From Rhizobium jaguaris (GTDB lineage: Bacteria; Pseudomonadota; Alphaproteobacteria; Rhizobiales; Rhizobiaceae): a stretch of 64,000 bases of DNA. The position numbers and the translations under genes are program-made. The stretch is from the NCBI RefSeq assembly GCF_003627755.1, contig NZ_CP032694.1:1479501-1543500 (forward strand), given 5' to 3'. Below, one piece after another: positions 1 through 10,562 of this stretch. Under the pieces are notes generated by a model that was not told where the DNA came from, searched no databases, and saw only the letters and a program-made list of their open reading frames with translations. Positions within the stretch are counted from its first letter, which is position 1, and every line of letters starts with the position of its first letter.

Positions 1-1592
1 ATATGCCGGTTTTTCATCAGCTTGTAGATGACGGAATCCATCAGCGCCTGGAAGGAGGCGTCGATGATATTTTCCGAAACGCCGACCGTCCACCAGCGTA
101 CGCCGCTACTGTCGGTGGATTCGATCAGAACGCGGGTTATGGCCTCCGTACCGCCATTGAGGATACGCACCTTGAAGTCGGCCAGTTCCAGATCGTCGAT
201 CTCATGCTGGTATTTGCCGAAATCCTTGCGCAGCGCCAGGTCGAGCGCATTGACCGGGCCATCGCCTTCGGCAACCGACATGATGGTCTGGCCGTCGATG
301 ATGATTTTGACCACCGCTTCCGAGACGATCTTTACGCGGCCATGGGAATCGAAGCGGCGTTCGACCATGACGCGGAAGCCGTCGATCGCGAAGAATTCCG
401 GAATGGTACCGAGGGTACGGTGTGCCAGAAGCTCGAAGCTGGCATCGGCGCCTTCGTAAGCATAGCCCGACGCTTCGCGCTCCTTGACGATCTGGATCAG
501 CCGATCGAGCTTCGGATCGTCCTTGCCGACCTCGATGCCGCGCCGCTTCAGCGCATTGATGAAGTTCGATTTGCCGCCTTGGTCTGAGACCATGACCTTG
601 CGGAAATTGCCGACGCTTTCCGGCGGCACATGTTCATAGGTACGCGGGTCCTTCAGCAGCGCCGATGCGTGGATGCCGGCCTTGGTCGCGAAGGCCGAGG
701 CGCCGACATAAGGCGCCTGATGATCCGGCGAGCGGTTCAGCAATTCGTCGAAGGCATGGGACAGTCTGGTCAGGCCCAAGAGCCGCTCGGCATCGATCGC
801 GGTTTCAAAGCGCTCGCTATAGGCCCTTTTTAGCGCCAGCGTCGGAATGAGCGTGATCAGGTTGGCGTTGCCACAACGTTCGCCGATGCCGTTGAGCGTG
901 CCCTGGATCTGCCGCACGCCGGCTTCGACGGCGATGAGTGAATTGGCGACCGCCTGGCCGGTGTCGTTATGGGCATGGATGCCAAGACAGTCGCCGGGCA
1001 CGCCCTCGGCGATTACGGCTTCGATGATGGCGCGCACTTCCGGTGGCTGGGCGCCGCCATTGGTGTCGCAAAGCACGACCCACCGCGCACCGGCCTCATA
1101 AGCTGTCTTGGCGCAGGCGAGCGCATAGGTCGGATTCTCCTTGTAGCCGTCGAAGAAATGCTCGCAGTCAACAAGCGCTTCCTTGCCGGCTGCGATAGCC
1201 GCCTTGACGCTTTCGGCGATGCATTCGAGGTTTTCCTCGTTGGTGCAGCCGAGTGCGACCTTGACGTGATAGTCCCAGGTCTTGGCGACGAAACAGATGG
1301 CGTCGGCCTTTGCCTGGATGAGGCTTGCGAGACCCGGATCGTTGGACGCGGAAACGCCGGCGCGTTTGGTCATGCCGAAGGCGACGAAGGAAGCCGATTG
1401 CGTCCGCTTTTCATTGAAGAAGGCGGTATCGGTCGGATTGGCGCCGGGATAGCCGCCCTCGACATAGTCGAGGCCGAATTCATCCAGCATGGTAGCGATG
1501 GAAATCTTGTCCTCGACCGAAAAGTCGATGCCGGGCGTCTGCTGCCCGTCGCGCAAGGTCGTGTCGAAGAGATAGATTTTTTCGCGTGCCAT
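1..1592 (-). CDS. cimA: Citramalate synthase (CimA), 3' end cut by window edge
   Basis: Read on the minus strand from ATG at 1592, preceded by GGAGG 8 nt upstream; the frame stays open to position 1, giving about 530 residues with only the last few missing. The N-terminus carries the HMGL-like signature FDTTLRDGQQTPG (residues 9-21), then HAHND (206-210) and GTLNGIGERCGNAN (231-244). These are the metal and acetyl-CoA site motifs of the isopropylmalate/citramalate synthase family. The C-terminal part looks like the LeuA regulatory (dimer) domain. Family members condense acetyl-CoA with pyruvate to citramalate, a threonine-independent route to 2-oxobutyrate and isoleucine. The GTLNGIGERCGNAN form and the length near 540 favour CimA over LeuA. 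It is separated from the pip gene by a 101-bp spacer containing a hairpin, so it probably has its own promoter or leader. Confidence 0.9.
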   Translation of the reverse strand, partial: MAREKIYLFDTTLRDGQQTPGIDFSVEDKISIATMLDEFGLDYVEGGYPGANPTDTAFFNEKRTQSASFVAFGMTKRAGVSASNDPGLASLIQAKADAICFVAKTWDYHVKVALGCTNEENLECIAESVKAAIAAGKEALVDCEHFFDGYKENPTYALACAKTAYEAGARWVVLCDTNGGAQPPEVRAIIEAVIAEGVPGDCLGIHAHNDTGQAVANSLIAVEAGVRQIQGTLNGIGERCGNANLITLIPTLALKRAYSERFETAIDAERLLGLTRLSHAFDELLNRSPDHQAPYVGASAFATKAGIHASALLKDPRTYEHVPPESVGNFRKVMVSDQGGKSNFINALKRRGIEVGKDDPKLDRLIQIVKEREASGYAYEGADASFELLAHRTLGTIPEFFAIDGFRVMVERRFDSHGRVKIVSEAVVKIIIDGQTIMSVAEGDGPVNALDLALRKDFGKYQHEIDDLELADFKVRILNGGTEAITRVLIESTDSSGVRWWTVGVSENIIDASFQALMDSVIYKLMKNRH

Positions 1593-1636
1593 TCTGTTTC
1601 CTCCGGCGAACCGGTTTCGTCTTATTCTGTGTCTCG

Positions 1637-1666
1637 CCCCGCCGTAGGAGTGCCAAAGAGGCGGGG
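1637..1666 (-). repeat. GC-rich hairpin between pip and cimA
   Basis: CCCCGCC (1637-1643) pairs with GGCGGGG (1660-1666) around a 16-nt loop, and the stem can extend outward past one mismatch. It lies after the stop of the iminopeptidase gene and before the cimA start. No U-tract follows, so it could be a weak terminator, a cimA leader structure, or a degenerate copy of the TTCTCCCCGCC-type palindromes common in rhizobial intergenic DNA. Confidence 0.45.
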
Positions 1667-1693
1667 AGAAAGCCAAGTGAAGGTCTCTTGGGC

Positions 1694-3118
<1,425 letters not shown>

Positions 3119-3126
<8 letters not shown>

Positions 3127-3601
3127 GGCTCTCCTCCTCTGGCCAGGTTTGGGTATCGTGATCGGGATGTTGGTATGAGGCGATGTTCAGCACGAAGGGC
3201 GCCTGCTCGGCATCCTCATCCGTCCGGTGCCCCGGCAGCAGATGCAGCCGATCGACGAAGTCTATCTTGCCTTCCACGCCGAACTGCACCACCGGCGGCA
3301 GCTTTGAGGGTTCGTCAAAGGCGCCGGCCGCCACGGCAATACCGTCTGGCGCCTCATAGGTCAGCGGTGTGCCGCAATCCGCACAAAAGCCACGCTTCAC
3401 ATGGTTGGACGATTGAAACGTCTTCCGATCGCCACGTGTCCATGCGAGCTCGGCGCCACGCGTCGACACCAGCGGTGCATAATAGGCGCCGAACGCTTTC
3501 TGGCACATGCGGCAATGACAGATCGACGAGTCCTTGAGCTCACCCCGTATGCGGAAGCGAACCGCACCGCATTGACAGCCGCCGGTGTAGGTTGCACTCA
3601 T
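3119..3601 (-). CDS. GFA-domain (Mss4-like/CENP-V) zinc protein, copy 1
   Basis: 160 residues beginning [16 protein letters not shown]; the ATG at 3601 overlaps the cysS stop as ATGA, which decides the start over a frame five codons longer. It carries the family zinc ligands CQC, CHCRMC and CADCGTPL. Paralogue of the next gene downstream, from which it differs mainly by a short insertion before the C-terminus ([15 protein letters not shown] region). Function unknown; a thiol- or aldehyde-related role would be only a family-name inference. Its coupling to cysteinyl-tRNA synthetase is notable but may be only positional. Confidence 0.88.
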
Positions 3602-4989
3602 CGCTTGACCTCCCACGTCGTGGTACGCTCGCCGGTCGCTGGGTCCTTGCCATCTTTCAACTGAATACCTTCAGCTAAAAGTACCTCGCGCATTTTGTCC
3701 GCTTCGGCAAAATTCTTCGCCTTCAGCAGTTCCAATCGTACTCGCACCCGCCTGTTGATCTCCGAGACGACGGCGTCATCGATCTCCACTTTCTCGGGTA
3801 GCAGGCCGAGAAGTGCTGCGCTTGCGGCGAAGGTTGGCAGGGCGCCGGTATCGGCATTTGCGGCTTGCGCCAAGGCGTGCAGCGCCTGGATCGCGGCGAC
3901 GGTGTTGAGGTCGTCGGCGAGGGCCGCCATTACGGCGGCGTCCGGTATGGCATTCCCGGCATCCGCCGCCGGCCATTTTGCCAGCAGCCGTTCAGCTTCT
4001 TCCAGTCGCTTCATGGAAAAGTCGATCGGCTCGCGGTAATGCGTCATCAGCATGGCAAGGCGCAACACGGCGCCCGGCCAGGTGCGGCCGCCGAATTTTT
4101 CGGTGTGCAGCAGCTCGTAGATGGTGACGAACTTGCCTTCAGACTTCGACATCTTGCGGCCTTCGATCTGCAGGAAGCCGTTGTGCATCCAGACATTCGC
4201 CATCACATCGGTACCGTGGGCGCAACGCGACTGGGCGATCTCGTTTTCATGGTGCGGGAAGATCAGATCCAGACCGCCGCCATGAATGTCGAAGATTTCG
4301 CCGAGATAACGTCCGCTCATGGCAGAGCACTCGATGTGCCAGCCCGGCCGGCCGCGCCCCCAGGGGCTTTCCCAGCCGGGTTCGTTTTCGTCGGAGAGCT
4401 TCCAGAGCACAAAGTCGCCCGGGTTCTTCTTGTGTTGGTCGACGGCGATGCGGGCGCCTGCCTGCTGCTCATCGAGATTGCGCTTCGAAAGCTGTCCGTA
4501 CTCCGCCATGGATTTTGTGTCGAACAACACTTCTCCAGCCGCCTGATAGGCATGGCCCTTGGCGATCAGCTTCTCGATGATCTCGATCATCTGCGCGATG
4601 TTTTCCGTCGCCCGCGGCTGCACCGTCGGCTCGAGGCAGCCGAGCGCGATCGCGTCTTGGCGATACTGCGTCTCGGTCTTCTCGGTGACCAGGCGGATCG
4701 CTTCGTTGAGTGGCAGACCGGGATGATCACGCAGTGCCCGCGCGTTGATCTTGTCGTCGACGTCGGTAATGTTGCGCACATAGGTGACATGGCTTTCGCC
4801 ATAGACCTGCCGCAACAGCCGGAACAGCACATCGAAGACGATCGCGGGCCGGGCGTTGCCGATATGGGCGAAATCATAGACCGTAGGACCGCAGACATAC
4901 AGGCGGACGTTCTCGCGGTCGATCGGCTTGAAGTCGACCTTTTCGCGCGTCAGTGTGTTGTAGAATTTCAGTTGCGGCTCGGTGCCCAT
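3598..4989 (-). CDS. cysS: Cysteine--tRNA ligase
   Basis: 463 residues, normal length for a class I cysteinyl-tRNA synthetase, which charges tRNA-Cys in the cytoplasm. It shows the HIGN signature (residues 42-45) after CGPTVYDFA with zinc ligand Cys33, further zinc ligands Cys221 and the PHHENE motif near 245-250, and KMSKS (279-283). The C-terminal DALR-type anticodon-binding region follows. The start ATG at 4989 has GGGAGA about 6 nt upstream. This Shine-Dalgarno sequence is part of a long inverted repeat in the leader (see separate entry). First gene of a four-gene chain joined by stop/start overlaps. Confidence 0.97.
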   Translation of the reverse strand: MGTEPQLKFYNTLTREKVDFKPIDRENVRLYVCGPTVYDFAHIGNARPAIVFDVLFRLLRQVYGESHVTYVRNITDVDDKINARALRDHPGLPLNEAIRLVTEKTETQYRQDAIALGCLEPTVQPRATENIAQMIEIIEKLIAKGHAYQAAGEVLFDTKSMAEYGQLSKRNLDEQQAGARIAVDQHKKNPGDFVLWKLSDENEPGWESPWGRGRPGWHIECSAMSGRYLGEIFDIHGGGLDLIFPHHENEIAQSRCAHGTDVMANVWMHNGFLQIEGRKMSKSEGKFVTIYELLHTEKFGGRTWPGAVLRLAMLMTHYREPIDFSMKRLEEAERLLAKWPAADAGNAIPDAAVMAALADDLNTVAAIQALHALAQAANADTGALPTFAASAALLGLLPEKVEIDDAVVSEINRRVRVRLELLKAKNFAEADKMREVLLAEGIQLKDGKDPATGERTTTWEVKR

Positions 4990-4994
4990 TTCAT

Positions 4995-5069
4995 TCTCCC
5001 AAGGCCTAGATCCAAAAAAATATCGTCACCGGCGGGCCCGGGACGTTTGTCATCTTGGATTTTGGGAGA
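4995..5069 (-). promoter_or_regulatory. Inverted repeat in the cysS leader that can mask the Shine-Dalgarno sequence
   Basis: TCTCCCAA (4995-5002) is the exact inverse of TTGGGAGA (5062-5069), and inside it ATCCAA (5010-5015) is the inverse of TTGGAT (5055-5060). In the minus-strand transcript the 8-bp outer stem contains the GGGAGA that serves as ribosome-binding site of cysS. The fold would therefore hide the site. Seen directly in sequence; the regulatory meaning is inference. Confidence 0.5.
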
Positions 5070-5202
5070 CGAAAACGGCCAGGCCAGCGAAACGCTAGCG
5101 AATAATCTTCCGGCAGATAATGCAGATAACCGTTTTCATGGCCGGCTTTATCGCGCGACTACGGTGATTGGTCAAGAGCCGCGATAGGGCACCGATGACC
5201 GA

Positions 5203-5943
5203 TTATTCCGGCATTCGGTAGTCGACGAGCTTGTTCTCGCGCACGACGAAGAGCTTGCCGGTTTCGGTCACGTCCGGGCCGGCGAGCGGCAGGATGGCTT
5301 GGGCGACGTCGCGGGGATGCGGCAGCGTCTCCGGATCTTCGCCCGGCATCGCCTGTGCGCGCATTGCGGTTCGGGTGGCGCCGGGATCGACGCTTGTGAT
5401 ACGCAGCGTAGTACTCTGGGTTTCGCCGGCCCAGGTGCGAGCAAGCGCCTCGACGGCCGCCTTGGATGCCGAGTAGGGACCCCAGAAGGGCCGGCAGCGA
5501 TGGGCTGCAGCCGATGACAAGATGATGGCGCGGCCTGCGTCTGCGCGCATCAGCAACGGCTCGACGGAGCGGATCAGCCGCCAGGTCGCCGTGACGTTGA
5601 TGGTCATCACCTTCTCGAAGACCTTCGCTTCGACATGGCCGACGGGCGAGATGACGCCGAGCACGCCGGCATTGGCAACCAGGATGTCGAGCTTGCCCCA
5701 GCGTTCGAAGATCGAGCCGCCGAGCGCATCGATGGCATTCATGTCGGCAAGGTCGAAGGGCACCAGCGTCGCCGCGCCGCCGACTGCCTTGATGGCGTCG
5801 TCGAGTTCTTCAAGGCCGCCAACCGTGCGGGCGCAAGCAATCACATGCGCGCCAGCTTTGGCTAGTTCCAGCGCGGTGAAATAGCCGATACCGCGCGACG
5901 CGCCGGTAACGAGGGCGATTTTGTCCTTGAGATTTATGCTCAT
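5203..5943 (-). CDS. SDR family NAD(P)-dependent oxidoreductase
   Basis: A 246-residue classical short-chain dehydrogenase. The nucleotide-binding motif TGASRGIG lies near residues 13-20, NAG(V) in the middle, and the catalytic Tyr and Lys in YSASKAAVEAL, with Ser in the SSAAAHR stretch before it. The start at 5943 is preferred to a frame 7 codons longer because AAGG lies just upstream of it. Substrate cannot be told from sequence; rhizobial relatives sit next to purF, so the position is probably conserved core. It is downstream of purF on the same strand with a 51-bp gap and may share its transcript. Confidence 0.88.
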   Translation of the reverse strand: MSINLKDKIALVTGASRGIGYFTALELAKAGAHVIACARTVGGLEELDDAIKAVGGAATLVPFDLADMNAIDALGGSIFERWGKLDILVANAGVLGVISPVGHVEAKVFEKVMTINVTATWRLIRSVEPLLMRADAGRAIILSSAAAHRCRPFWGPYSASKAAVEALARTWAGETQSTTLRITSVDPGATRTAMRAQAMPGEDPETLPHPRDVAQAILPLAGPDVTETGKLFVVRENKLVDYRMPE

Positions 5944-5994
5944 GCTGCCTTGGTCCGAGTGCACTAGGGAAAGAGAAGGGCGAAAGGCCTCATG

Positions 5995-7479
5995 TCAGCC
6001 ATTGCTGGCGAGCACGGAAAGCTTGCGCACATTGCTGGTGCTTTCCCGGTCGAGCAGGCGGGTCGGATAATCACCGGTGAAATAATGGTCGGTGAACTGC
6101 GGCTGCGCGTTATCGCGTGGAGCGCCCCCGACGGCGCGATAAAGGCCGTCGATCGACAGGAACTCCAGCGAATCCGCACCGATGAAATCGCACATCGCCT
6201 TCAGGCTAGTGTACTGGTTGGCAAGCAGCTTGTCGGCATCCGGCGTGTCGATGCCGTAGAAATCCGGATGGTAGATCATCGGGCTGGCAACGCGGATATG
6301 CACCTCGCGGGCGCCGGCGTCGCGGATCATCTGCACGATCTTGACCGAGGTCGTGCCGCGCACGATGGAATCATCCACCAGAACGACGCGCTTGCCTTCG
6401 ATGATGGCGCGGTTGGCGGAGTGCTTCAGCTTGACGCCGAAGGCGCGGATCTGCTGCGTCGGCTCGATGAAGGTGCGGCCGACATAGTGGTTGCGGATGA
6501 TGCCGAGCTCGAAGGGAATTCCGCTCGCCTGAGCATAGCCGATCGCCGCCGGCGTGCCGCCATCCGGGACGGGTACCACGACATCCGCCTTGACCGGGGC
6601 TTCCTTGGCAAGATTGATGCCCATGTTCTTGCGGGCGACGTAAACATTGCGGCCGCCGACCACGGAATCAGGGCGGGCGAAATAGACATATTCGAACAGG
6701 CAGAGACGCTCGGGCTGAGAAACTTCCGGCTTGCGGGCATCGACCGTGATCGAGCCGTCTGGCTGGATTTCGCAGATGATGACTTCGCCGTTTTCGACAT
6801 CGCGGATATATTTCGCGCCGATGATGTCCAGCGCGCAGGTTTCGGAGCAGAAGATCGGCTTGCCGTCGAGTTCGCCCATCACCAGCGGTCGGATGCCGAT
6901 CGGGTCGCGCGCTGCGATCAGCTTGGTGCGCGTCATGGCCAGCATCGAATAGCCGCCTTCCATCTGGCGGATCGCGTCGATGAAGCGGTCGGAGGAGGAG
7001 GGATGCTTGGAGCGGGCGATGAGATGGAGAACGACTTCTGTGTCCGATGTCGACTGACAGATGGCGCCGTCGGCGATCAGCTGCCGGCGCATGGTCAGGC
7101 CGTTGGTGAAATTGCCGTTGTGAGCGATCGCGATGCCGCCGACTTCCAATTCGGCAAACAGCGGCTGCACGTTACGCAGGATGGTTTCGCCCGTCGTCGA
7201 ATAGCGCACATGGCCGATCGAGCGATCACCGGGCAGCCGGGCCAGCGTGGCGGGATCGGTATAATGATCGCCGACGAGACCCATCCGCCGCTCCGAATGG
7301 AAGCGTTGACCATCGAAGGAGACGATGCCGGCCGCTTCCTGGCCGCGATGCTGCAGGGCGTGCAAGCCGAGAGCCGTCAGCGTCGCCGCATCCGGATGCC
7401 CGAGAATGCCGAAGACGCCGCATTCTTCGTGCAGCGTGTCGCCGTCGATATCATCCTCGATAGAAAGGGAATGGTTCAT
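5995..7479 (-). CDS. purF: Amidophosphoribosyltransferase
   Basis: 494 residues; first committed enzyme of purine synthesis, converting PRPP and glutamine to phosphoribosylamine. The glutaminase nucleophile is Cys20 in EECGVFGIL, so a 19-residue propeptide must be cleaved, as in the PurF type that is processed. The Ntn-hydrolase half shows HNGNFTN, and the phosphoribosyltransferase half shows the PRPP loop VLVDDSIVRGTT near residue 370. A hairpin with a T-rich tail separates it from the upstream cvpA gene. The adjacent cvpA is a classical neighbour of purF, as in enterobacteria. Confidence 0.97.
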   Translation of the reverse strand: MNHSLSIEDDIDGDTLHEECGVFGILGHPDAATLTALGLHALQHRGQEAAGIVSFDGQRFHSERRMGLVGDHYTDPATLARLPGDRSIGHVRYSTTGETILRNVQPLFAELEVGGIAIAHNGNFTNGLTMRRQLIADGAICQSTSDTEVVLHLIARSKHPSSSDRFIDAIRQMEGGYSMLAMTRTKLIAARDPIGIRPLVMGELDGKPIFCSETCALDIIGAKYIRDVENGEVIICEIQPDGSITVDARKPEVSQPERLCLFEYVYFARPDSVVGGRNVYVARKNMGINLAKEAPVKADVVVPVPDGGTPAAIGYAQASGIPFELGIIRNHYVGRTFIEPTQQIRAFGVKLKHSANRAIIEGKRVVLVDDSIVRGTTSVKIVQMIRDAGAREVHIRVASPMIYHPDFYGIDTPDADKLLANQYTSLKAMCDFIGADSLEFLSIDGLYRAVGGAPRDNAQPQFTDHYFTGDYPTRLLDRESTSNVRKLSVLASNG

Positions 7480-7550
7480 GGCTGCAGGCCTTTGCTCTCA
7501 ACGTGGGCGGATCGGGGCGCCGTTGCGACTAAATGCAAAAATAACTGAAA

Positions 7551-7579
7551 ATCCGGCCGGAAAGAATATCGGGCCGGAT
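7551..7579 (-). terminator. Hairpin terminator after cvpA
   Basis: ATCCGGCC (7551-7558) and GGCCGGAT (7572-7579) form an 8-bp stem around a 13-nt loop. On the minus strand the stem is followed by TTTC and a T-rich stretch. It lies between the cvpA stop and the purF start, suggesting partial or full termination before purF. Confidence 0.55.
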
Positions 7580-7643
7580 CTTCGTATTTCGTGCCGCTCA
7601 CATGGCGATTATCGCTCGGCGGGTCAAGCCTGTAAACGCACTG

Positions 7644-8258
7644 TTAATTGTTCGTCTGCGGCGCAGGCGCGTCATCGGACGGCGCGGCATCGTTCGGGGT
7701 GCCATCCTGTGGCTGCGATTGCTGTTGCTGCTGGTTCGGTGCGATCTTGTTGAGGATCTCGGCTGGAAGCATCGCCTGGATGTTTTCCGGAAGCGCCGAT
7801 TTGAGCTTTTCGACCATCGAATCGAGGAAAGGCTTCGATTTGGCGTTGTTGACCCAATCCGGACGTGCGGGCGGCGCGACCAGCCAGTTCCAGAAGGCCA
7901 CCACGACGACCATGAGCAACAGGCCGCGGGCAGCGCCGAAAAGGAAGCCGAGCGTGCGATCAAGCGCGCCGATACGGCTGTCGATGATGAAATCCGCAAT
8001 CCGGATGGTGATGAAGGAAATGACGATCAGCGCGATCAGGAAGATGACGGCGGCAGAGGCGACGGTCGCTATCCGGGTGTCTGCCGTGTAATGCATCGCA
8101 TAGGGTACGAGCAGCGAATAGAGATAATAGGCGGCGACGGCCGAGCCGCCCCAACTGACGATTGAGAGAATTTCGCGGGAAAAGCCGCGCACCATGGCCA
8201 GAACGGCAGAGAACAAAACGACGCCGATAACAATACCGTCAAAAATCGTAATGGGCAT
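7644..8258 (-). CDS. cvpA: CvpA family inner-membrane protein
   Basis: 204 residues starting MPITIFDGIVIGVV, with GGAG about 12 nt upstream of the ATG at 8258. Four hydrophobic segments in the first 120 residues match the colicin V production protein family, including the VRGFSREI and LDRTLGFLFGAARG stretches typical of it. The C-terminal 40 residues are low-complexity, rich in Gln, Pro and Asp, and probably cytoplasmic and disordered. CvpA proteins are linked to envelope homeostasis; the molecular role is not settled. It lies between radA and purF on the same strand. Confidence 0.88.
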   Translation of the reverse strand: MPITIFDGIVIGVVLFSAVLAMVRGFSREILSIVSWGGSAVAAYYLYSLLVPYAMHYTADTRIATVASAAVIFLIALIVISFITIRIADFIIDSRIGALDRTLGFLFGAARGLLLMVVVVAFWNWLVAPPARPDWVNNAKSKPFLDSMVEKLKSALPENIQAMLPAEILNKIAPNQQQQQSQPQDGTPNDAAPSDDAPAPQTNN

Positions 8259-8318
8259 GTATAATCCACTCCAAGACTTGCCGCGCCGAGCGTGGCTGCC
8301 ATCGGGCCTCAATATGTG

Positions 8319-8358
8319 CCTCTCTCCCCGTCAAGAACGGCTGAAGTAAGGCTCAGTC
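8319..8358. repeat. Short dispersed repeat pair, copy A
   Basis: CCTCTCTCCCCG (8319-8330) and TAAGGCTCAGTC (8347-8358) both recur, in the same order and orientation, at 44007-44042. In both places the second block contains the stop codon (TGA on the minus strand) of the minus-strand gene that ends there, here radA. The spacer between the blocks differs (16 against 12 nt). Confidence 0.5.
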
Positions 8359-9756
8359 TTCGTCTTCTGCGCGCTTGAGCGCGCCCTTCGATCCGGCTAT
8401 GCGCACCACCAGGTCCGGCAGGCTGTCGATCTCGTTCCAGCGTCCACCATTGCCTTTCGGCAGGTCGGCGGAGGCGGTGGGGAGAAGCGCTGCAGAAAAT
8501 CCCAGCTTCTCGGCTTCCTTGAGGCGCTGAGCGGTGTGCGCAACCGGCCGGACGGCGCCCGACAGGCTGACTTCGCCGAAATAAACACAATCAGCGGGAA
8601 GGGCAAGACCAGCCAGGGATGAAACCAGTGCAGAGGCGACAGCGAGGTCGGCAGCCGGCTCAGAAATACGATAACCGCCGGCAATATTGAGATAAACATC
8701 GTGCTGGCCGAGCCGAACACCGCAATGCGCCTCGAGTACCGCGAGAATCATCGACAGTCGTGCCGAATCCCAGCCGACGATGGCGCGCCGAGGCGTGCCG
8801 AGCGATGTCGGCGCGACCAGCGCCTGCACTTCGACCAGCACTGGGCGTGTGCCCTCCATGCCGGCGAAGACGGCGGCGCCGGGTGACTTTTCGTTACGCT
8901 CGCCAAGGAAGAGTTCGGATGGGTTGGGCACGTCGCGCAAGCCACTGTCGGACATTTCGAATACGCCGATCTCGTCCGTTGGACCGAAGCGATTCTTCAC
9001 CGTGCGCAGGATGCGGTAATGATGGCCGCGATCGCCTTCGAAATAGAGGACGGCGTCGACCATATGTTCAACGACACGAGGGCCGGCGATCTGGCCATCC
9101 TTGGTGACGTGGCCGACCAGCACCATCGCAGTGCCGGTCTGCTTGGCAAAACGGATCATCGCTTGGACGCCGGTGCGCACCTGTGTGACGGTGCCGGGCG
9201 CGGATTCGGCAAGCTCGCTCCACAGCGTCTGGATGGAATCGATGATGACGAGATCCGGCCGCTTGCCTTCGGAAAGCGTCGCCAGAATGTCCTCGACATT
9301 GGTTTCCGCCGCCAGCAGGACTTCTGTGTCAGCCGCCTTGAGCCGCTGGGCTCGCAGGCGAACCTGAGCCACTGCTTCTTCGCCGGAGACATAAACGATT
9401 TTGTGCCCGCGACGGGCGAGCGCGGCTGCTGCCTGCATCAACAGCGTCGACTTGCCGATGCCAGGATCGCCGCCGACAAGAACCGCCGAGCCGCGGACGA
9501 AGCCGCCGCCGGTCGCCCGGTCGAGCTCGGATATGCCGGTATGGATGCGCGGCGCTTCCTTGATCTCGCCCGAAAGCGTCGTCAGCGTCACGGGCTTTCC
9601 CTTCCTCGGCGTCTTTGCGGGGCCGCCGCCGATCCCACCCATCGGATCTTCTTCAACGATGGTGTTCCATGCGCCGCAACTGTCACACTTGCCGGCCCAG
9701 CGATTGTGGACCGTGCCGCAGTTCTGGCAGATGAATTGTGTACGGGCCTTGGCCAT
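8353..9756 (-). CDS. radA: DNA repair protein RadA (Sms)
   Basis: 467 residues, full length. The N-terminal C4 zinc finger uses Cys10, Cys13, Cys24 and Cys27. The RecA-like ATPase has Walker A GGDPGIGKST (95-104), then the RadA-specific KNRFG motif, and the C-terminal Lon protease-like domain follows (GEVSLSGAVRPV region). RadA is a hexameric helicase that promotes branch migration of recombination intermediates. The last residues are acidic (EDED) and the stop codon falls inside a short dispersed repeat. Confidence 0.97.
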   Translation of the reverse strand: MAKARTQFICQNCGTVHNRWAGKCDSCGAWNTIVEEDPMGGIGGGPAKTPRKGKPVTLTTLSGEIKEAPRIHTGISELDRATGGGFVRGSAVLVGGDPGIGKSTLLMQAAAALARRGHKIVYVSGEEAVAQVRLRAQRLKAADTEVLLAAETNVEDILATLSEGKRPDLVIIDSIQTLWSELAESAPGTVTQVRTGVQAMIRFAKQTGTAMVLVGHVTKDGQIAGPRVVEHMVDAVLYFEGDRGHHYRILRTVKNRFGPTDEIGVFEMSDSGLRDVPNPSELFLGERNEKSPGAAVFAGMEGTRPVLVEVQALVAPTSLGTPRRAIVGWDSARLSMILAVLEAHCGVRLGQHDVYLNIAGGYRISEPAADLAVASALVSSLAGLALPADCVYFGEVSLSGAVRPVAHTAQRLKEAEKLGFSAALLPTASADLPKGNGGRWNEIDSLPDLVVRIAGSKGALKRAEDED

Positions 9757-9911
9757 CGGATGCTGTTCTCAAAGTTCAAATGCTTCGCTTTTCGCAGCGA
9801 ATCGCGATCGGTTGTCAGATAATGTCTTTCCCTGCCTATCAAAACTAATGATTTCCGTATCAACGGCGATTGTGTCAGCCTTTATGCCGGGTTTTCGATC
9901 GGTGATGACGG

Positions 9912-10547
9912 ATGTTCGACTATACGCTTGCGCATTGGATCACATTTCTTTCGGCCGCAACGCTGCTCAATCTGTCGCCGGGGCCGGACATCGCCTTCAT
10001 TCTCGGCCATACGTTCAGAAGCGGCAGGCGCTCCGGCTTTGCCGCGCTGTTTGGCATATGGAGCGGTGCCTGCCTTCATGTGTTGATGGCCGCAGCCGGG
10101 CTGTCGGCGATATTGGCGGCCTCGGCCATCGCGTTTTCGGCAGTAAAATGGGCAGGTGCCGCCTATCTCATCTGGCTTGGAATACAGGCACTGCGCTCGA
10201 AGGGCGAGGGCGCCTGGATCAAGGAGGCGGGGAAGGTATTGCCGTGGAGCCGTATCTATCGGCAAGGTATCCTGGTTTCGCTGCTCAACCCGAAAGTAGC
10301 CGTCTTCTTTCTCGCTTTCCTGCCGCAGTTCGTTGTTGAAGGCGCAGGCCCGGTCTGGGCGCAGCTCTTGCTCCACGGCAGCCTCATCATCGTGGTGGCC
10401 GCCTTCATCGAACCGCCGCTCATTCTTCTCGGAGGTCGCCTTGCCGAGGCATTGCGGCGCAACCGAACCGCGGGTCTGTGGCTGGATCGGGGGCTTGGAA
10501 CATTATTCGTAGCGCTGGGTGTCCGCTTGGCGATCAGTGCGCGTTGA
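9912..10547 (+). CDS. LysE/RhtB family amino acid exporter
   Basis: 211 residues with about six predicted membrane segments. The N-terminal signature NLSPGPDIAFILGHTFRSG is the LysE/RhtB hallmark, and the STLLNPK-type motif appears as VSLLNPKVAVFFLAFLPQF near residues 119-137. Members export amino acids such as homoserine, threonine or lysine; the substrate here is not predictable. It is a single gene on the plus strand inserted between the core minus-strand genes radA and alr. It ends 15 bp from the 3' end of alr (convergent). Confidence 0.9.
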   Translation: MFDYTLAHWITFLSAATLLNLSPGPDIAFILGHTFRSGRRSGFAALFGIWSGACLHVLMAAAGLSAILAASAIAFSAVKWAGAAYLIWLGIQALRSKGEGAWIKEAGKVLPWSRIYRQGILVSLLNPKVAVFFLAFLPQFVVEGAGPVWAQLLLHGSLIIVVAAFIEPPLILLGGRLAEALRRNRTAGLWLDRGLGTLFVALGVRLAISAR

Positions 10548-10562
10548 GCCGCGCTGACACTA

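Noticed and set aside
5992..7548. 518-codon plus-strand open frame opposite purF
   Set aside because: Antisense shadow of a clear purF gene, with amino acid composition typical of high-GC antisense frames and no recognisable motif.
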